From Lycium barbarum (taxonomy: Eukaryota; Streptophyta; Magnoliopsida; Solanales; Solanaceae), in NCBI RefSeq assembly GCF_019175385.1, contig NC_083340.1:15016336-15080335 (forward strand): 64,000 nt of DNA, written 5' to 3'. The notes below the pieces were generated by a model, which had not been told where the DNA came from, searched no databases, and saw only the letters and a list, made by a program, of their open reading frames with translations. Positions 34,986-46,825 of this stretch are shown here, in pieces. Every line of letters begins with the position of its first letter. The first letter of the stretch is position 1. Made by a program: the position numbers and the translations under genes.

Positions 34986-37604
34986 GGGAAGAAAAGTTGG
35001 ACTCAGCAAACACTAATATAATAAAGTTTTAAATACGGAGCACAAACTATAATGTTATATTAATCGTGTTTTGAACATAGTATCCCATATTGACAAAATC
35101 AAGCAATATATATAAAAAAAAAATGAATCCCATATTAAAAAAATAAACAATGTAAAAAAAATGTAGACTTTGTATTCTTAGCAAACACTAATATAATAAA
35201 GTTTTAGATACGGAGCACAAATTACAATGTTATATCAATCGTGTTGTGAACATAGTATATATAAAAAAAAAAAAAAATTGGGCCTCATATTAAACAGGTC
35301 CATAAAAAAAATTGTAAAAAAAAAATTGTGGGCCCCATATATATTGACCCCATACTAAACAACATCAAGCAATATATATATATATATATAAAAAAAAAAG
35401 TGAAACCCACCATCTCCAAACTCACGGTAAAAAAAGTGGACCCCATATTAACAAAATCAAGCAATATCAAAAAAAAAAAAGTGAACCCCATATTAAAAAA
35501 ATAATGTCAAAAAAGCCCTAAAAAAAAATTGTGGACCCCATATTAAACAACATCTAGTATTAAAAAAAGTAGAACCCACCACATCCAAACTCACGGGAAA
35601 AAAAAAGTGGATCCCATATTAACAAAATCAAGCAATAGTGAAAAAAAAAAGTGAATCCCATATTTAAAAAACAAACACTGTTAAAAAAAATGTGGGCCCC
35701 ATATTAAACACGATGCGTATTCGTAGCAAACACTAATATAATAAAGTTTTAAATACGGAGCACAAACTACAATGTTATATTAATCATGTTTTGAACATAG
35801 TATCCCATATTGACAAAATCAAGCAATATATATAAAAAAATGAATCCCATATTAAAAAAATAAACAATGTAAAAAAAAAAATGTAGACTTTGTATTCTAA
35901 GCAAACACTAATATAATAAAGTTTTAGATACGGAACACAAATTACAATGTTATATCAATCGTGTTGTGAACATAGTATATATAAAAAAAAAATTAAAAAA
36001 ATTGGGTCTCATATTAAACAGGCCCATAAAAAAAATTGTGGGGCCCATATATATTGACCTCATACTAAACAACATCAAGCAATATATATAAAAAAAAAAA
36101 GTAGAACCCACCATCTCCAAACTCACGGTAAAAAAAGTGGACCTCATATTAACAAAATCAAGCAATATCAAAAAAAAAAGTGAACCCCATGTTAAAAAAA
36201 ACATAATGTCAAAAAAGACTTTGTATTCGTAGTAAACACTTATGTCAAAAAAAAAAAGTGCACCCCATATTAAAAAATCAAACAATATTCATATAATTTT
36301 CAAAGTATCTCATTAAGTCAATAATGATAGATTCATTACCACGTGCGTATCAATCCATTAGTGGGAGCAAATGAAATTATTGTACAGTAACATACTTAAA
36401 ATACTTATATATTAAAATAAGATAGAATTTAATTACTTTTTCATTTTTTCCTTACTCTAATAAATGTGAAAATAATTGTGGGCCCCATATTAAACACCAT
36501 GCGTATTTGTAGCAAACACTATTATAATAAAGTTTTAAATACGGAGCACAAACTACAATGTTATATTAATCGTGTTTTGAACATAGTATCCCATATTGAC
36601 AAAATCAAGCAATATATTAAAAAAAAAAAAAAGTGAATCCCATATTAAAAAAATAAATAATGTAAAAAAAAAAAAGATGCGGACTTTGTATTCTTAGCAA
36701 ACACTAATATAATAAAGATTTAGATACGGAGCACAAATTACAATGTTATATCAATCGTGTTTTGAACATAGTATAATATATGTATATATACATAAAAATA
36801 ATGCAAACTAATAATGTCCAAAAGGGTGGGCCCCATACTAAACGACACCAAGCAATATAAGAAATAAAAATAAAAAAAGAAGAAACTATATAGACCCATG
36901 CTTCATCGTCCGTTGTCCCTTTAAAAAAAAGGGGTGGGCCTCATACTAAATAACACCAAGCAATAAAAAAAAAGGAAGAAAAAAAAAGTGAAACTCACCA
37001 CATCCAAACTCACGGGGGGGGGGGGGGGGGGGGGAAGTAGACCTCATATTAACAGAATCAAACAACATTAAAAAAAAAAATGTGAATCCCACATTAATAA
37101 AACAAACAATGTTAAAAAACAAATGCTTAGAAAATCAAACAATTAAATCAATAATGATGGACTCTTTAGAATAAGAAAAAAATCAATTTCTACTTTGTTT
37201 CGTTTTAAACATGTAAAATTAATTTAATAATTTGAATTAGAATTATCTAAATCAAAATTTGATAAAAAAATAATAAGTATTTTACACCGTTAAATTAATC
37301 GAATTAAAATTGAAAGTATCAACTGATGCTTAAATATTGCTATTGTTTTATCTCAAAGAGAGGAAAATAATTTCTTTTTAAACAAGTATTCTCTTTTAAA
37401 AAGTATTAATAAATTTTCGTAGCAAACACGAATAAAATAAAGTTCTAGATACGGAGCACAAACTACAATGTTATATTAATCGTATTTTGAACATAGTATA
37501 TATATATATATATATTATCATTATCTAAACACAACTACATAGACATAGATACACTATAATCCGAAGTGTTGGGCCCGTACGTAGCACGGGCATAGGCCAT
37601 CTAG
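34986..37604 (+). mobile_element. Helitron-like non-autonomous element, copy 1
   Basis: The 3' end has the hairpin GCCCGT-ACGTAGC-ACGGGC (37573-37591), nine bases, then CTAG (37601-37604) followed by T, the hallmark of a Helitron terminus. The interior holds seven copies of a module with AACACTAATATAATAAAG, TACGGAGCACAAACTACAAT and ATTAATCGTGTTTTGAACAT (anchors near 35033, 35208, 35753, 35928, 36539, 36725, 37449). These alternate with poly(A)-rich GTGGGCCCCATATTA blocks. No transposase is present. The 5' TC end was not identified, so the left limit is approximate. A second copy lies at 58760-61359. Confidence 0.65.
37014..37034 (+). repeat. (G)21 homopolymer
   Basis: Uninterrupted run of 21 G within the Helitron-like element. 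Its length may be affected by sequencing. Confidence 0.85.
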
Positions 37605-37605
37605 T

Positions 37606-38285
37606 TTTATAGAAAAACGAATTTATGTAATTTGAGTTTTCTAGACTTCCCTTTCTATTTAAATTTAAATAACGTTGTTCATAAATTTCTTCCTATTCAA
37701 ATGTCATTCACAAAATATTGATAATCTTGTAAATAATAAGATTATTGAAAAAACTAGGGTGTCAGTGATTTTCTAAAAGTTAACTGAACCAATCTAAACT
37801 GAATCCATTATTATATTTCCTTTAATAAAATCATAATTTTTTATATAAAAATCTATATACAACCGATAATTAAGGTAGGTTCTTAATTTTATAAAACTAA
37901 ATCGAAAGGTACCAAACCATATCGAATAATTTATGTGTAAAATATATTTTATATATTAAGTTCAAAATAACAAATCATTAAATTTTTCGCCTTGGCCTAG
38001 GTGACGGAAACAACAACAATAGGTAATTATCACCCAAATTCTCTAATTTTAATCCTATATATTTGCTACCCCTATTGAAACTAAATTCGTTCAAGCATCT
38101 TGAGTAGGCAAGTCACAAGGTATTCGAATGATCTTAATTAACAAGCTAGATGGTATTGAATATTTTACTAGTGTGATTTAGATTTCTATCTTTGCTCAAT
38201 TTGTTTTGCACAATTATAAAACAGTGGGATGAATCTATTTTTTCGACTTTTCTCATGTACCCTTTATTCATCATCTTTTAAACAT
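37606..38285. other. intergenic DNA
   Basis: AT-rich sequence with no recognised feature. Confidence 0.5.
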
Positions 38286-38288
38286 TAA

Positions 38289-38796
38289 GTAGGCGTTTGG
38301 ACATGCGGTTTGAAATCATAAGATGAAACCAGTGTTTGGACATGCATTTCATCTCATGGTTTCAAAAATTTTAAATATAAAACTTGACCCATAAGTTTAT
38401 ATCTTATAAAAAAAGACCCATAAGTTGGTAAATATTTTTAACAATTACTCCCACCAACCATTTACCAACCTCATTAACTTCCACCAACCTTTATTTATGT
38501 CTACCATATGGGAGGATTATATTAAAGAGTAGTTACATTACTATTCATGTTAAATTTTCGTTTTTATTGAACTAAAGTTTGACCAATTGATGTTGTATTT
38601 TTTAGAAAGGCCTTCTAGTAGCGTATTAATTTTGTTATGAACTATGACTTACTCATTTGGTAAGATTGTATAAGAATCGAGAATGTTTTGATAGTATTCA
38701 CAACTTGTGGGTTTTTATGTCTATAAGAGAAAATACAACTTAAGATATTCAAATTACATATCCAAACATGGTTTCAAACCATGTCCAAACGGCTCC
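38289..38796. mobile_element. MITE, TSD TAA
   Basis: The left end GTAGGCGTTTGGACATG and the right end CATGTCCAAACGGCTCC are inverted repeats flanked by TAA at 38286-38288 and 38797-38799. The ends match those of the 220-bp MITE inside TSR2 intron 1, so they belong to one group. Confidence 0.7.
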
Positions 38797-38799
38797 TAA

Positions 38800-39829
38800 A
38801 ATTGTCTAGAGAGTTTTTGCGTCCAATGCAAGTATGCGTGGAACTGTGTTCTAATTTATACTAGTGGCTCTCGGTTTAAAAAATATCAAAAATTAACCGA
38901 ATAGTATTGATATAAAAAAAACTGAGATGATTGGGATAATTTCAAGAAGTGTTATTTTGGTTATACAAAATAAAATAATCAAAATTTGATATAGTTTAAT
39001 TTTCATAAACTAACTGGCTGAACCGAACTATTGACGGGCCTAGAAAAAACTACAAATTGTCTCCCTTTAAATTTATTTGAACGAGAAAATTTTAGACATC
39101 AAAATTATTATCGTAAGCTTTTCTAATTTACGAGCAAACAGTGAGTAAAATAGATAAACCATTTTATAATATCACACCAAAAGTGTCTATTTATGCTCAT
39201 CTTTCTATTTTATTTTCACTTTGTAAAGAAAAAGAAATACTTGAACTTAGTATAAGCAAGATTTTGACTAAATTACATAAGTACTAGAAAATATTATGTT
39301 CCATTTTATAATATAAGCGACGTATCCACATTTTAGACTTATTATAACAGTATTTATAGTACTTTACTCTAATCTAAATATCAAAATTAAATTCGGATAA
39401 CTCATTTTTCACTCTTTTCAACAACTTCATTCTTCTTATTTTGCTAATTTGCCAATTTGAAAACGCTATTGCAATATTATCCAAAAATATTCAGTAGCGT
39501 TTATCTATTTTTACTTTTTGAAAAATAATTATATCAAATTAAAATGTGACAATATGAATTAGGATATTGCAACTATATATGTAGAATAGTGGTGCATTTC
39601 AAAGTTTTTTTTTTTTTGGTTAAATCATTTTAAACTTGACGCAAGCAGAAAAGGAAGAAAAAAAAAGAAAAAAAAAAGAGGGGAAATGGACAGATCCGCT
39701 AATTGGGCCGGCCATGGTCACGGGCTCACCGCTAATTGATTTGTGATTTGGGGGGGGGGGGGGGTGCAATTTAAAAAATAACCATTTGTACCACTACTAT
39801 TTGAAAATAGGCCACATGCTTAAAATTAA
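38800..39829. other. intergenic DNA
   Basis: AT-rich with a purine run near 39645-39685 and a G run at 39750-39764. No gene recognised. Confidence 0.5.
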
Positions 39830-39832
39830 TTA

Positions 39833-40061
39833 TTCCCTGCATCCCAATTATGTGTTTTACTTTCTTTTTTGATTTGTTCCAAAAAAGTCTCTTTCTTTAT
39901 TTAAGAAGTTTTCGAATTCCAACATTTACATGAGTTTAAAAACACAAGATTTAAAGGATTAAACACATCTTTAATTTAAGACCACATGATTAAAAATCTC
40001 TCTTTATTTCTATAACTCCGTGCTCAATCAAACTAAGACACTTAAATTGGGACGGAGGGAG
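39833..40061. mobile_element. Stowaway-like MITE, TSD TA
   Basis: The left end TTCCCTGCATCCCAATTATG and the right end, read inverted, CTCCCTCCGTCCCAATTTAA are terminal inverted repeats flanked by TA. The CTCCCTCCGTCCC terminus is typical of Stowaway MITEs. Confidence 0.7.
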
Positions 40062-40063
40062 TA

Positions 40064-40878
40064 TAATTTAATTATTTTTTCATTCGGGAATAATATTCAG
40101 ATAAGAATATTCCCAACTTAAAATAAAATAAAATTGACAGAGACTGTTTTTTCTAAAACTCCATGACATTGTTTATATTTACAACTTAAAACTCAAACAA
40201 AAATAATGTTGGCAAACATCCTCTTCTTGACAACATCGTACCTGATGGAGTACCAATCACCCATTCAATTTCTCACTAGTTACTTGCTCATGTGACAACT
40301 CGACATAATTTGAGGAATATCTCTATCAATGACTGAACTCGCTAGGAATTGATCTCGATCTTCTAGGCTATTTTTAAAATTGTGACAATGTGGATGAATT
40401 ATTTCTAGTTAGAAAAAAGCCCGAAGTGAAGAGATAAAAAAGATCAAAAGGAAATTTGTAAATCCAATATAAAAAAGAGATGAGCAATGCACAACAAACT
40501 TTTGAGGTTGAGTTATTTAAAAGTTGTTGTGTAGGTTCATTATTTGACACCATTTGTACAACACACTTTTCATCATTTCATATCACTGATAACATAAATA
40601 AATATAGGAATTTATAATAGATTAGGTTGAGTTCTTCCAGTTCCAGATAAAAAAGTAGACTAGTGTTATCTTCATATGTCGGACAAATAATAATCTTAAG
40701 ATAAAAAGTATATAATGTCTTGTTTGTTTCCCTTTCAACCTGCGAGGAACTTAAAGATGAAGTTGGATTAATTAGTCAAGTGGCTTATAAAAAGAAAGTG
40801 GAATTATAACTTTTTGCCTATAGATAAATCTTTCACCAAATGTTGTGGAGACTCTGAATTTAAATTATTCTTAAGTAT
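40064..40878. other. intergenic DNA left of element 2
   Basis: AT-rich; no gene recognised. It ends at the ATGCT target site of the second retrotransposon. Confidence 0.5.
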
Positions 40879-40883
40879 ATGCT

Positions 40884-41575
40884 TGTTTACCCCGAAATTG
40901 GGAAACCAATTGAATTTGTACGCGAGTATAGGATATGTGCTTGGATCTTGATATATATATTTGATAGCGGAAAATAAGCGTGTGAGTATTTGGTAATAAA
41001 ACGGCTAGTAACGGTGATTTGCTTAATTTGCTACGGACATGAACGTTTAGAAGCCATGTTGAATACTTAATGGAAGAAACACAACGTAAATGGAAACAAA
41101 CGGCCTCGGCCGGATCAGATATTGAGAGAGAGATTGAATATATGAGCTCTTCTATTATAAATGTTCTTGGAAAGTAAAAGATGCCAACCCTTACAAAGGA
41201 GGGGGATGTGCTCTATTTATAGTGTGACCTCCATGGGTCTCATATGATATGAACTAATAAAATAATAGCAACAAGGACAGCTCTGCACGGATTTGGTGGG
41301 ATTAGACTGATGGCGCCGTCTGACACACGCATGGTGGGTAGTTGACCAGGACAGGACGTTACTGGCGCGTGACCCGCGTGCAATGGCCACACGGACCAAC
41401 GGCTACTCGGACCAACGGCCACACGGACCAACGGCTACTCGAACCAACAGCCGTACGGACCAACGGCCACGAATGCTCGGGTCACCTGGCTTGGTCGTTC
41501 CAATGACGAAGAAGGCAGATCAGTCGGTCCCCTCGCTCCACCGGTTTGCCTCGCATCCGGTTTTTACCGTATACA
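40884..41575 (-). repeat. 3' LTR of element 2 (692 bp)
   Basis: Contains TATTTATA (TATA box on the minus strand) at 41214-41221 and, at about 41389-41470, five units of a 16-bp GGACCAACGG-type minisatellite. Confidence 0.9.
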
Positions 41576-42136
41576 GATAGCCCCACACTTCCCGGATCTC
41601 CGATCTATCGGAGTAACGGGGAGTGGATAACTTCCGAAACCGGTGGCCCTGTCAGCTCGTCGTTACCTTCTTATTTATTCGTTTTGAATGTTTGCCATTA
41701 TTTTGGTCGTGATTGTTGGTCCGTTTTAGGACAGGTCGACTCATAGTCGTTAATTCACCGTGCCCGTGGGACTTATCCGATGCTTCATAAGTTCAAATGT
41801 CTCCGAATTACGATAGGCATTTTCTTCAGGGTCGGTATTTTTTCAACCTTGGCAAAGTTTTTGATGTAGCAGTCCCCGTTTTGGGGGAATTTGCTGAGCT
41901 TTGGCTTGGGTCATTGTGACCTTGTCGCCTTTATCGAATTTCGGGCACAATCCTCGATATAGAGTATGTAAGTGGGGCAGTGCCGGAATACGACGGTTAC
42001 CATCGGGGCGAAGTCCTTTTAACAGAAAGACACCCAAGATTTTGTTATACCAGCTTTTGGTAACTTTGCGTTTGCAAAATGCTTGTACATATGAGAATTT
42101 TAATTCTTCCTTCCTTAGCCGTAGTAAATGAAAAAT

Positions 42137-42710
42137 GGGACACGATTCATTATGATCGTTTGGTCCTTACATCGGAGGCTATGGTCGGTGGCCGGGCCTT
42201 AGTTTTGCCGTAGCAAATGTTGAATGGGACACGATTCATTATGATCGTTTGGTCCTTACATCGGAGGCTGTGGCCGGTGGCCGGTGGCCGGGCCTTAGTT
42301 TTCCCGTAGCAAATGTTGAATGGGACACGATTCATTATGATCATTTGGTCCTTACATCGGAGGCTGTGGCCGGGCCTTAGTTTTGCCGTAGCAAATGTTG
42401 AATGAGATACGATTCATTATGATCGTTTGGTCCTTACATCGGAGGTTGTGGCCGGTGGCCGGGCCTTAGTTTTGCCGTAGCAAATGTTGAATGGGACACG
42501 ATTCATTATGATCGTTTGGTCCTAACATCGGAGGCTGTGGCCGGTGGCCGAGCCTTAGTTTTGCCGTAGCAAATGTTGAATGGGACACGATTCATTATGA
42601 TCGTTTGGTCCTTACATCGGAGGCTGTGGCCAGTGGCCGGGCCTTAGTTTTGCCGTAGCAAATGTTGAATGGGACACAATTCATTATGATCGTTTGGCCC
42701 TTACACCGAA
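42137..42710 (-). repeat. about 89-bp tandem subrepeats, seven copies
   Basis: Copies of GGGACACGATTCATTATGAT begin at 42137, 42226, 42322, 42404, 42493, 42582 and 42671. Each continues with TTGGTCCTTACATCGGAGGC and GCCGGGCCTTAGTTTTGCCG. Spacing is 82-96 bp because of GGCCGGT insertions and losses. The repeat is the reverse complement of the block at 17990-18250. Confidence 0.95.
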
Positions 42711-43067
42711 ACCTAATGCAGAAGGTCCGGTCTTGATTTGTTGAGCTCCTCCGTTTTCCATTAACCGGGGTACACCTCGATGTGGGTATAAGTCCCCTAG
42801 TGCTTATCCGAGCTGCAAGATCAGGCGAGCGATATCAATCCCCCACTCGTAGGCCGTGACCCCGAGTTCCCGGCCGTTTGTCCTTATTTTTGTTAAGTAA
42901 CACGTTGTACTTGTTGCCTCATTAAAAACCTTGTCGAAAAACCCATTTTGGGACAAAACCGTACTAAGGAAAAGAGTGCAACACGCGTTTTCAGACCTAG
43001 ATCCTAACTTTATCCGGTACTTGACTTCCTGTAAAAAGAAAAAGGCTAAACATGAGGTGTCCATACC

Positions 43068-43430
43068 TTAGCAGTAACATCCCTTCAAATGAGCCACGTT
43101 CCGGTTGTTGCACAATCGCTGCCCGTCCACGGATTCCAGCTGACACGATCCTTTGCCCGTTACTTCGGTTATCTTGTACGGTCTTTCCCAGTTCAGACCT
43201 AGTTTTCCTCCGTTGGGATTCTTGGTGCTCAAGGTATCTTTTTGAAGCACCAAGTCCCCAACTTAGAAATGTCAAAAATTGGCTCTCCGATTGTAGTACC
43301 TTTCCATTCTCTGCTTCTGGGTTGCAATGCGGACCAACGCGTTTTCGTGAAGTTCATCCGTGAGATCGAGTTTCACAGCCGTGGCCTCCTCGTTTGGCTC
43401 CTCGGTGGTATACCTGAACCGGGGACTCGG
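43068..43430 (-). pseudogene. integrase C-terminal remnant
   Basis: Reads RFRYTTEE..., MERYYNRRANF and LGLNWERPYKITEVTGKGS to the final Cys codon and stop at 43068. It corresponds to about 17306-17655 of element 1. In-frame stops near 43270 show it is not functional. Confidence 0.85.
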
Positions 43431-44678
43431 CCCGTTTATCACCCCCGCCCGGAGAAATGACTCGGGCCATCCCTTGATTTTTCCGACCTGAAGCTTGGTT
43501 TTCGAGAGTATGGCCGATACCTTTCCCTCGATGGTCCGGCCTCCGGTTCGTAATTCTTTCGTGATCTTTCCGAGCTTTTGTTCACTTTTACGGGCCCCGG
43601 GGGAAGCTCGAGTTGGTCATCCTCTATCCGAATTTTTCACTCGTATCGGTTATGGACATCCGCCCAGGTCACAGCCTCGTATTCCAGCAAGCTTTACTTT
43701 AATTTGAATGAAGTCGTCGAGCTCTGAACATTGAGCCCCTTTGTGAAAGCTTGTGCGGCCCATTCCTCCGGAACCGGGGAGAGCTCCATTCGTTCCCTTT
43801 GGAACCGATTGACAAATTCACGCAATAGCTCCTTGTCTCTTTGGGCTATACGGAAAATATCCGCCTTTCGAGCCTGCACCTTTTTTGGCTCCGGCGTGTG
43901 CTTTTATGAAGGCATCGGCGAGCATTTCGAAAGAAGTGATTGAATGCTCGAGCAGATGATCGTACCAAGTCAATGCTCCTTTTGACACAGTTTCCCCAAA
44001 CTTTTTCAGCAACACGGATTCGATTTCATCATCTTCCATATCATTGCCTTTTATAACATAGGCGTATGAGGTCACGTGTTCGTGAGGGTCCGTTGTACCG
44101 TCATATTTTTGGATATCCGGCATTTTGAACCTCTTCGGGATCAATTTTGGAGCTGCACTCGGAGGAAAAGGCCTTTGGATGTACCTCTTTGAATCCGGCC
44201 ATTTCAAAATAGGCGGAGCCCCCGGGATTTGATCCACCCGAGAGTTGTATGTCTCCACCCTTTTTTCGGTCGAGTCCACCCGCTTCGCCAACATTTCGAG
44301 CATTCTCAGAACCTCGGTGGATGGACCAGCTCCGGAGCCATTGCTTTCAACCATCTGTGCCTCATCTCTTCTGGGTTCATTAACACTCTTCGCCTTTTCC
44401 GGGGTCATTTTATCTCTTCCGTTTTGCAGCTAGGCTATTGCGATTCCCTTTTCGGCAATCGCCGTTCTCTGTTCCTGCAACATTTCAAAAATTAAACGCA
44501 AGTCAATATTATCATTCGGGATATCCGGTTCTTTCCGGACTTGTGTCCCGGACAAAGTAATTGAATCGTTAGTATTTAAAGGGTCAGTAGAGTTTGGCGA
44601 TCCTCGTGGCCCGCTGCCTTCATTTTCGGCCACGATCTCGTTGTTGTTGACGTGACCAGATTTCCCACTGTTAGCCAT
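43431..44678 (-). pseudogene. Gag remnant
   Basis: Starts MANSGKSGHVNNNEI at 44678, with the gag core KYDGTTDPHEHVTSYAY. It is broken by TAG at 44430-44432, a frameshift around 43890 in an A-rich codon run and a TAA after SFKLK near 43694. It is then joined directly to the integrase tail. The nucleocapsid motif is missing. Confidence 0.88.
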
Positions 44679-44766
44679 TTGGTCCGTTTTTTCAGAGACG
44701 GACAGTAGATGTTTCTAATTTTGATGGGTAAGATAGAGATCAAGATCAAAGACCACTATTATCCTA

Positions 44767-44784
44767 ACCCCACGGTGGGCGCCA
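44767..44784 (-). other. primer-binding site of element 2
   Basis: The reverse complement reads TGGCGCCCACCGTGGGGT, three bases inside the upstream LTR, matching element 1 except at the last base. Confidence 0.75.
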
Positions 44785-44787
44785 AAC

Positions 44788-45527
44788 TGTTTACCCCGAA
44801 ATTGGGAAACCAATTGAATTTGTACGCGAGTATAGTATATGTGCTTGGATCTTGATATATATATTTGATAGCGGAAAATAAGCGTGTGAGTATTTGGTAA
44901 TAAAACGGCTAGTAACGGTGATTTGCTTAATTTGCTACGGACATAAACGTTTAGAAGCCATGTTGAATACTTAATAGAAGAAACACAATGTAAATGGAAA
45001 CAAACGGCCTCAGCCGGATCAGATATTGAGAGAGAGATTGAATATATGAGCTCTTCTATTATAAATGTTATTGGAAAGTAAAAGATGTCAACCCTTACAA
45101 AGGAGAGGGATGTGCTCTATTTATAGTGTGACCTCCATGGGTCTCATATGATGTGAACTAATAAAATAATAGCAACAAGGACAGCTCTGCACGGATTTGG
45201 TGGGATTAGACTGACGGCGGCGTCTGACACACGCATGGTGGGTAGTTGACCAGGACAGGACGTTACTGGCGTGTGACCCGCGTGCAACGGCCACACGGAC
45301 CAACGGCTACTCGGACCAACGACCACACGGACCAACGGTTACTCGGACCAACGGCCACACGGATTAACGGCTACTCGAACCAACAGCCGTATGGACCAAC
45401 GGCTATACGGACCAACGGCCACGAATGCTCGGGTCACCGGGCTTGGTCGTTCCAATGACGAAGAAGGCAGATCAGTCGGTCCCCTCGCTCCACCGGTTTG
45501 CCTCGCATCCGGTTTTTACCGTATACA
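44788..45527 (-). repeat. 5' LTR of element 2 (740 bp)
   Basis: Same as the other LTR but with eight 16-bp GGACCAACGG-type units (about 45293-45420), which accounts for the 48-bp length difference. TATA box TATTTATA at 45118-45125 on the minus strand. Confidence 0.9.
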
Positions 45528-45729
45528 ATGCTAACTCAGCTACATGTTTAGATTGCAAAACATGTATGCAAGAGCTGGTGTTGAGAAAAAAGCTCATCAA
45601 GCTCTATTAGTTTTGGAGGCCAAGAAAGAGCAGTTGGGACTAGAAGAATTTGAGAGGATTTTAGATTCACTTGTAGCTGGTGGATTTGTGCAAGATGCTC
45701 AAAAGTTCAAAGGATCGATGGAAATTTAA
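45528..45729 (+). pseudogene. orphan 3' exon, PPR-like, next to element 2
   Basis: A frame from about 45544 reads MYARAGVEKKAHQALLVLEA and ends DAQKFKGSMEI at TAA 45727-45729. The helix pairs with GGFVQDA resemble the last repeat of a PPR protein, but no other exon was found to the left. A possible acceptor TTTAG precedes ATTGCAAAAC near 45554. It may be the last exon of a gene disrupted by the retrotransposon, or a dispersed fragment. Confidence 0.4.
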
Positions 45730-46825
45730 GGATTTGCAGTGTCTGAGAAACTTAAAGTAGCATTCTTGGCATCTCAATTTTGATCGTTACGTGTATAAAG
45801 CAAGTTTATTACTGTTCTCCATTAACTTTAAGCAGCAAGTTTATTACTGTCCCAGAGCATATACGGCCATGCCTCGACTTTATAGTTGTTCATTGACACA
45901 AAATAGTTATTAAGTTTTCCTCTTATGAATGTCCCTGCCATTGTTAGATGCATCAATTATGGTCGTTATGATGTTGCAGCTCTTTCATTTTCTCCCCTTT
46001 ATATTCACAGCCTTATTATTCCTTAGAGTTGAATTGCTATATTATCTAGATTTACTTGGAAATGATCATTAAAAGAAATGTGGTAAAATGATTTGCTCGC
46101 CCACTTAAATTGTGTTTTTTTAAGCTATAACATTTTTTCGTGGGACTATGGTACTAAATGTTTTATGAATATCCGGGGAGTACTTGCAGAGTAGCAGTGC
46201 TCATCATCTGGTCATGCTTGTTTGGATTTTAATCTGCTAACTTTTTTTCCTTCTGCAGAGTCTCAAGTCTCAACCATATTATAGGAGGGGTGTAATTGCA
46301 AATATAGTACTCCTCATAAGCTCAAGAATATCTACACTAAACGTAATTGGAGCAGTGAATAGTGATTCATCTAAATTCTATGACCCCATTTACAAACTGA
46401 TTCATCAAACTAGGTACAACATTGATCTACCTGTTAATTGCCTGTGGGCAGATGAAATTGGTTTAGCAATTATTTCAAGAGATCAACTGCGAAGATGACA
46501 TTAGTTTCTTGGAATTGGCTACATTTATCCACAAGCAGACCATGGCAGATGGCAGTGGTAGCTTGCTATACATGTTCATTAGGTTTCAGTAGCAAATCAT
46601 GGCAGTTGTAGCTGTGATATAAGTGTAAACAAACTAGTGGATCCATCTGTAAATGGGTTGTGGAACACATTTTACTTAGACTTGAAAGAACTATATATTC
46701 CCACATTTTACATATCCACTTGTCAACACCATTTACTTTTATTTACAAATTAAAAACATCACATTCCAAGTAAATCTGTACATTTTTACATAATTGAAAG
46801 TGATTGATATTTACTCAGCTCTCCC
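45730..46825. other. spacer
   Basis: Probable 3'UTR of the fragment to the left and of the minus-strand gene to the right. No gene recognised. Confidence 0.5.

Larger units (their letters stand above)
40884..45527 (-). mobile_element. internally deleted Tat-lineage retrotransposon
   Basis: A 4,644-bp element on the minus strand, bounded by the 5-bp TSD ATGCT (40879-40883 and 45528-45532). The LTRs (40884-41575 and 44788-45527) begin TGTATACGG and end TAAACA, and the PBS and polypurine tract match element 1. Between them remain gag, the last part of integrase, the tandem subrepeats (seven copies) and the 3' spacer. Protease, RT, both RNase H domains, most of integrase and the antisense gene are gone. 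The flanking TSD shows that this deleted form was itself inserted, or was deleted afterwards without touching the ends. Confidence 0.92.

Noticed and set aside
35285..36285. Phe/Met-rich minus-strand frames
   Set aside because: They arise from poly(A)-rich GTGGGCCCCATATTA repeats of the Helitron-like element.
42137..42710. regular direct repeats that could suggest a CRISPR array
   Set aside because: The units are about 89 bp, contiguous, without unique spacers, in a plant retrotransposon.
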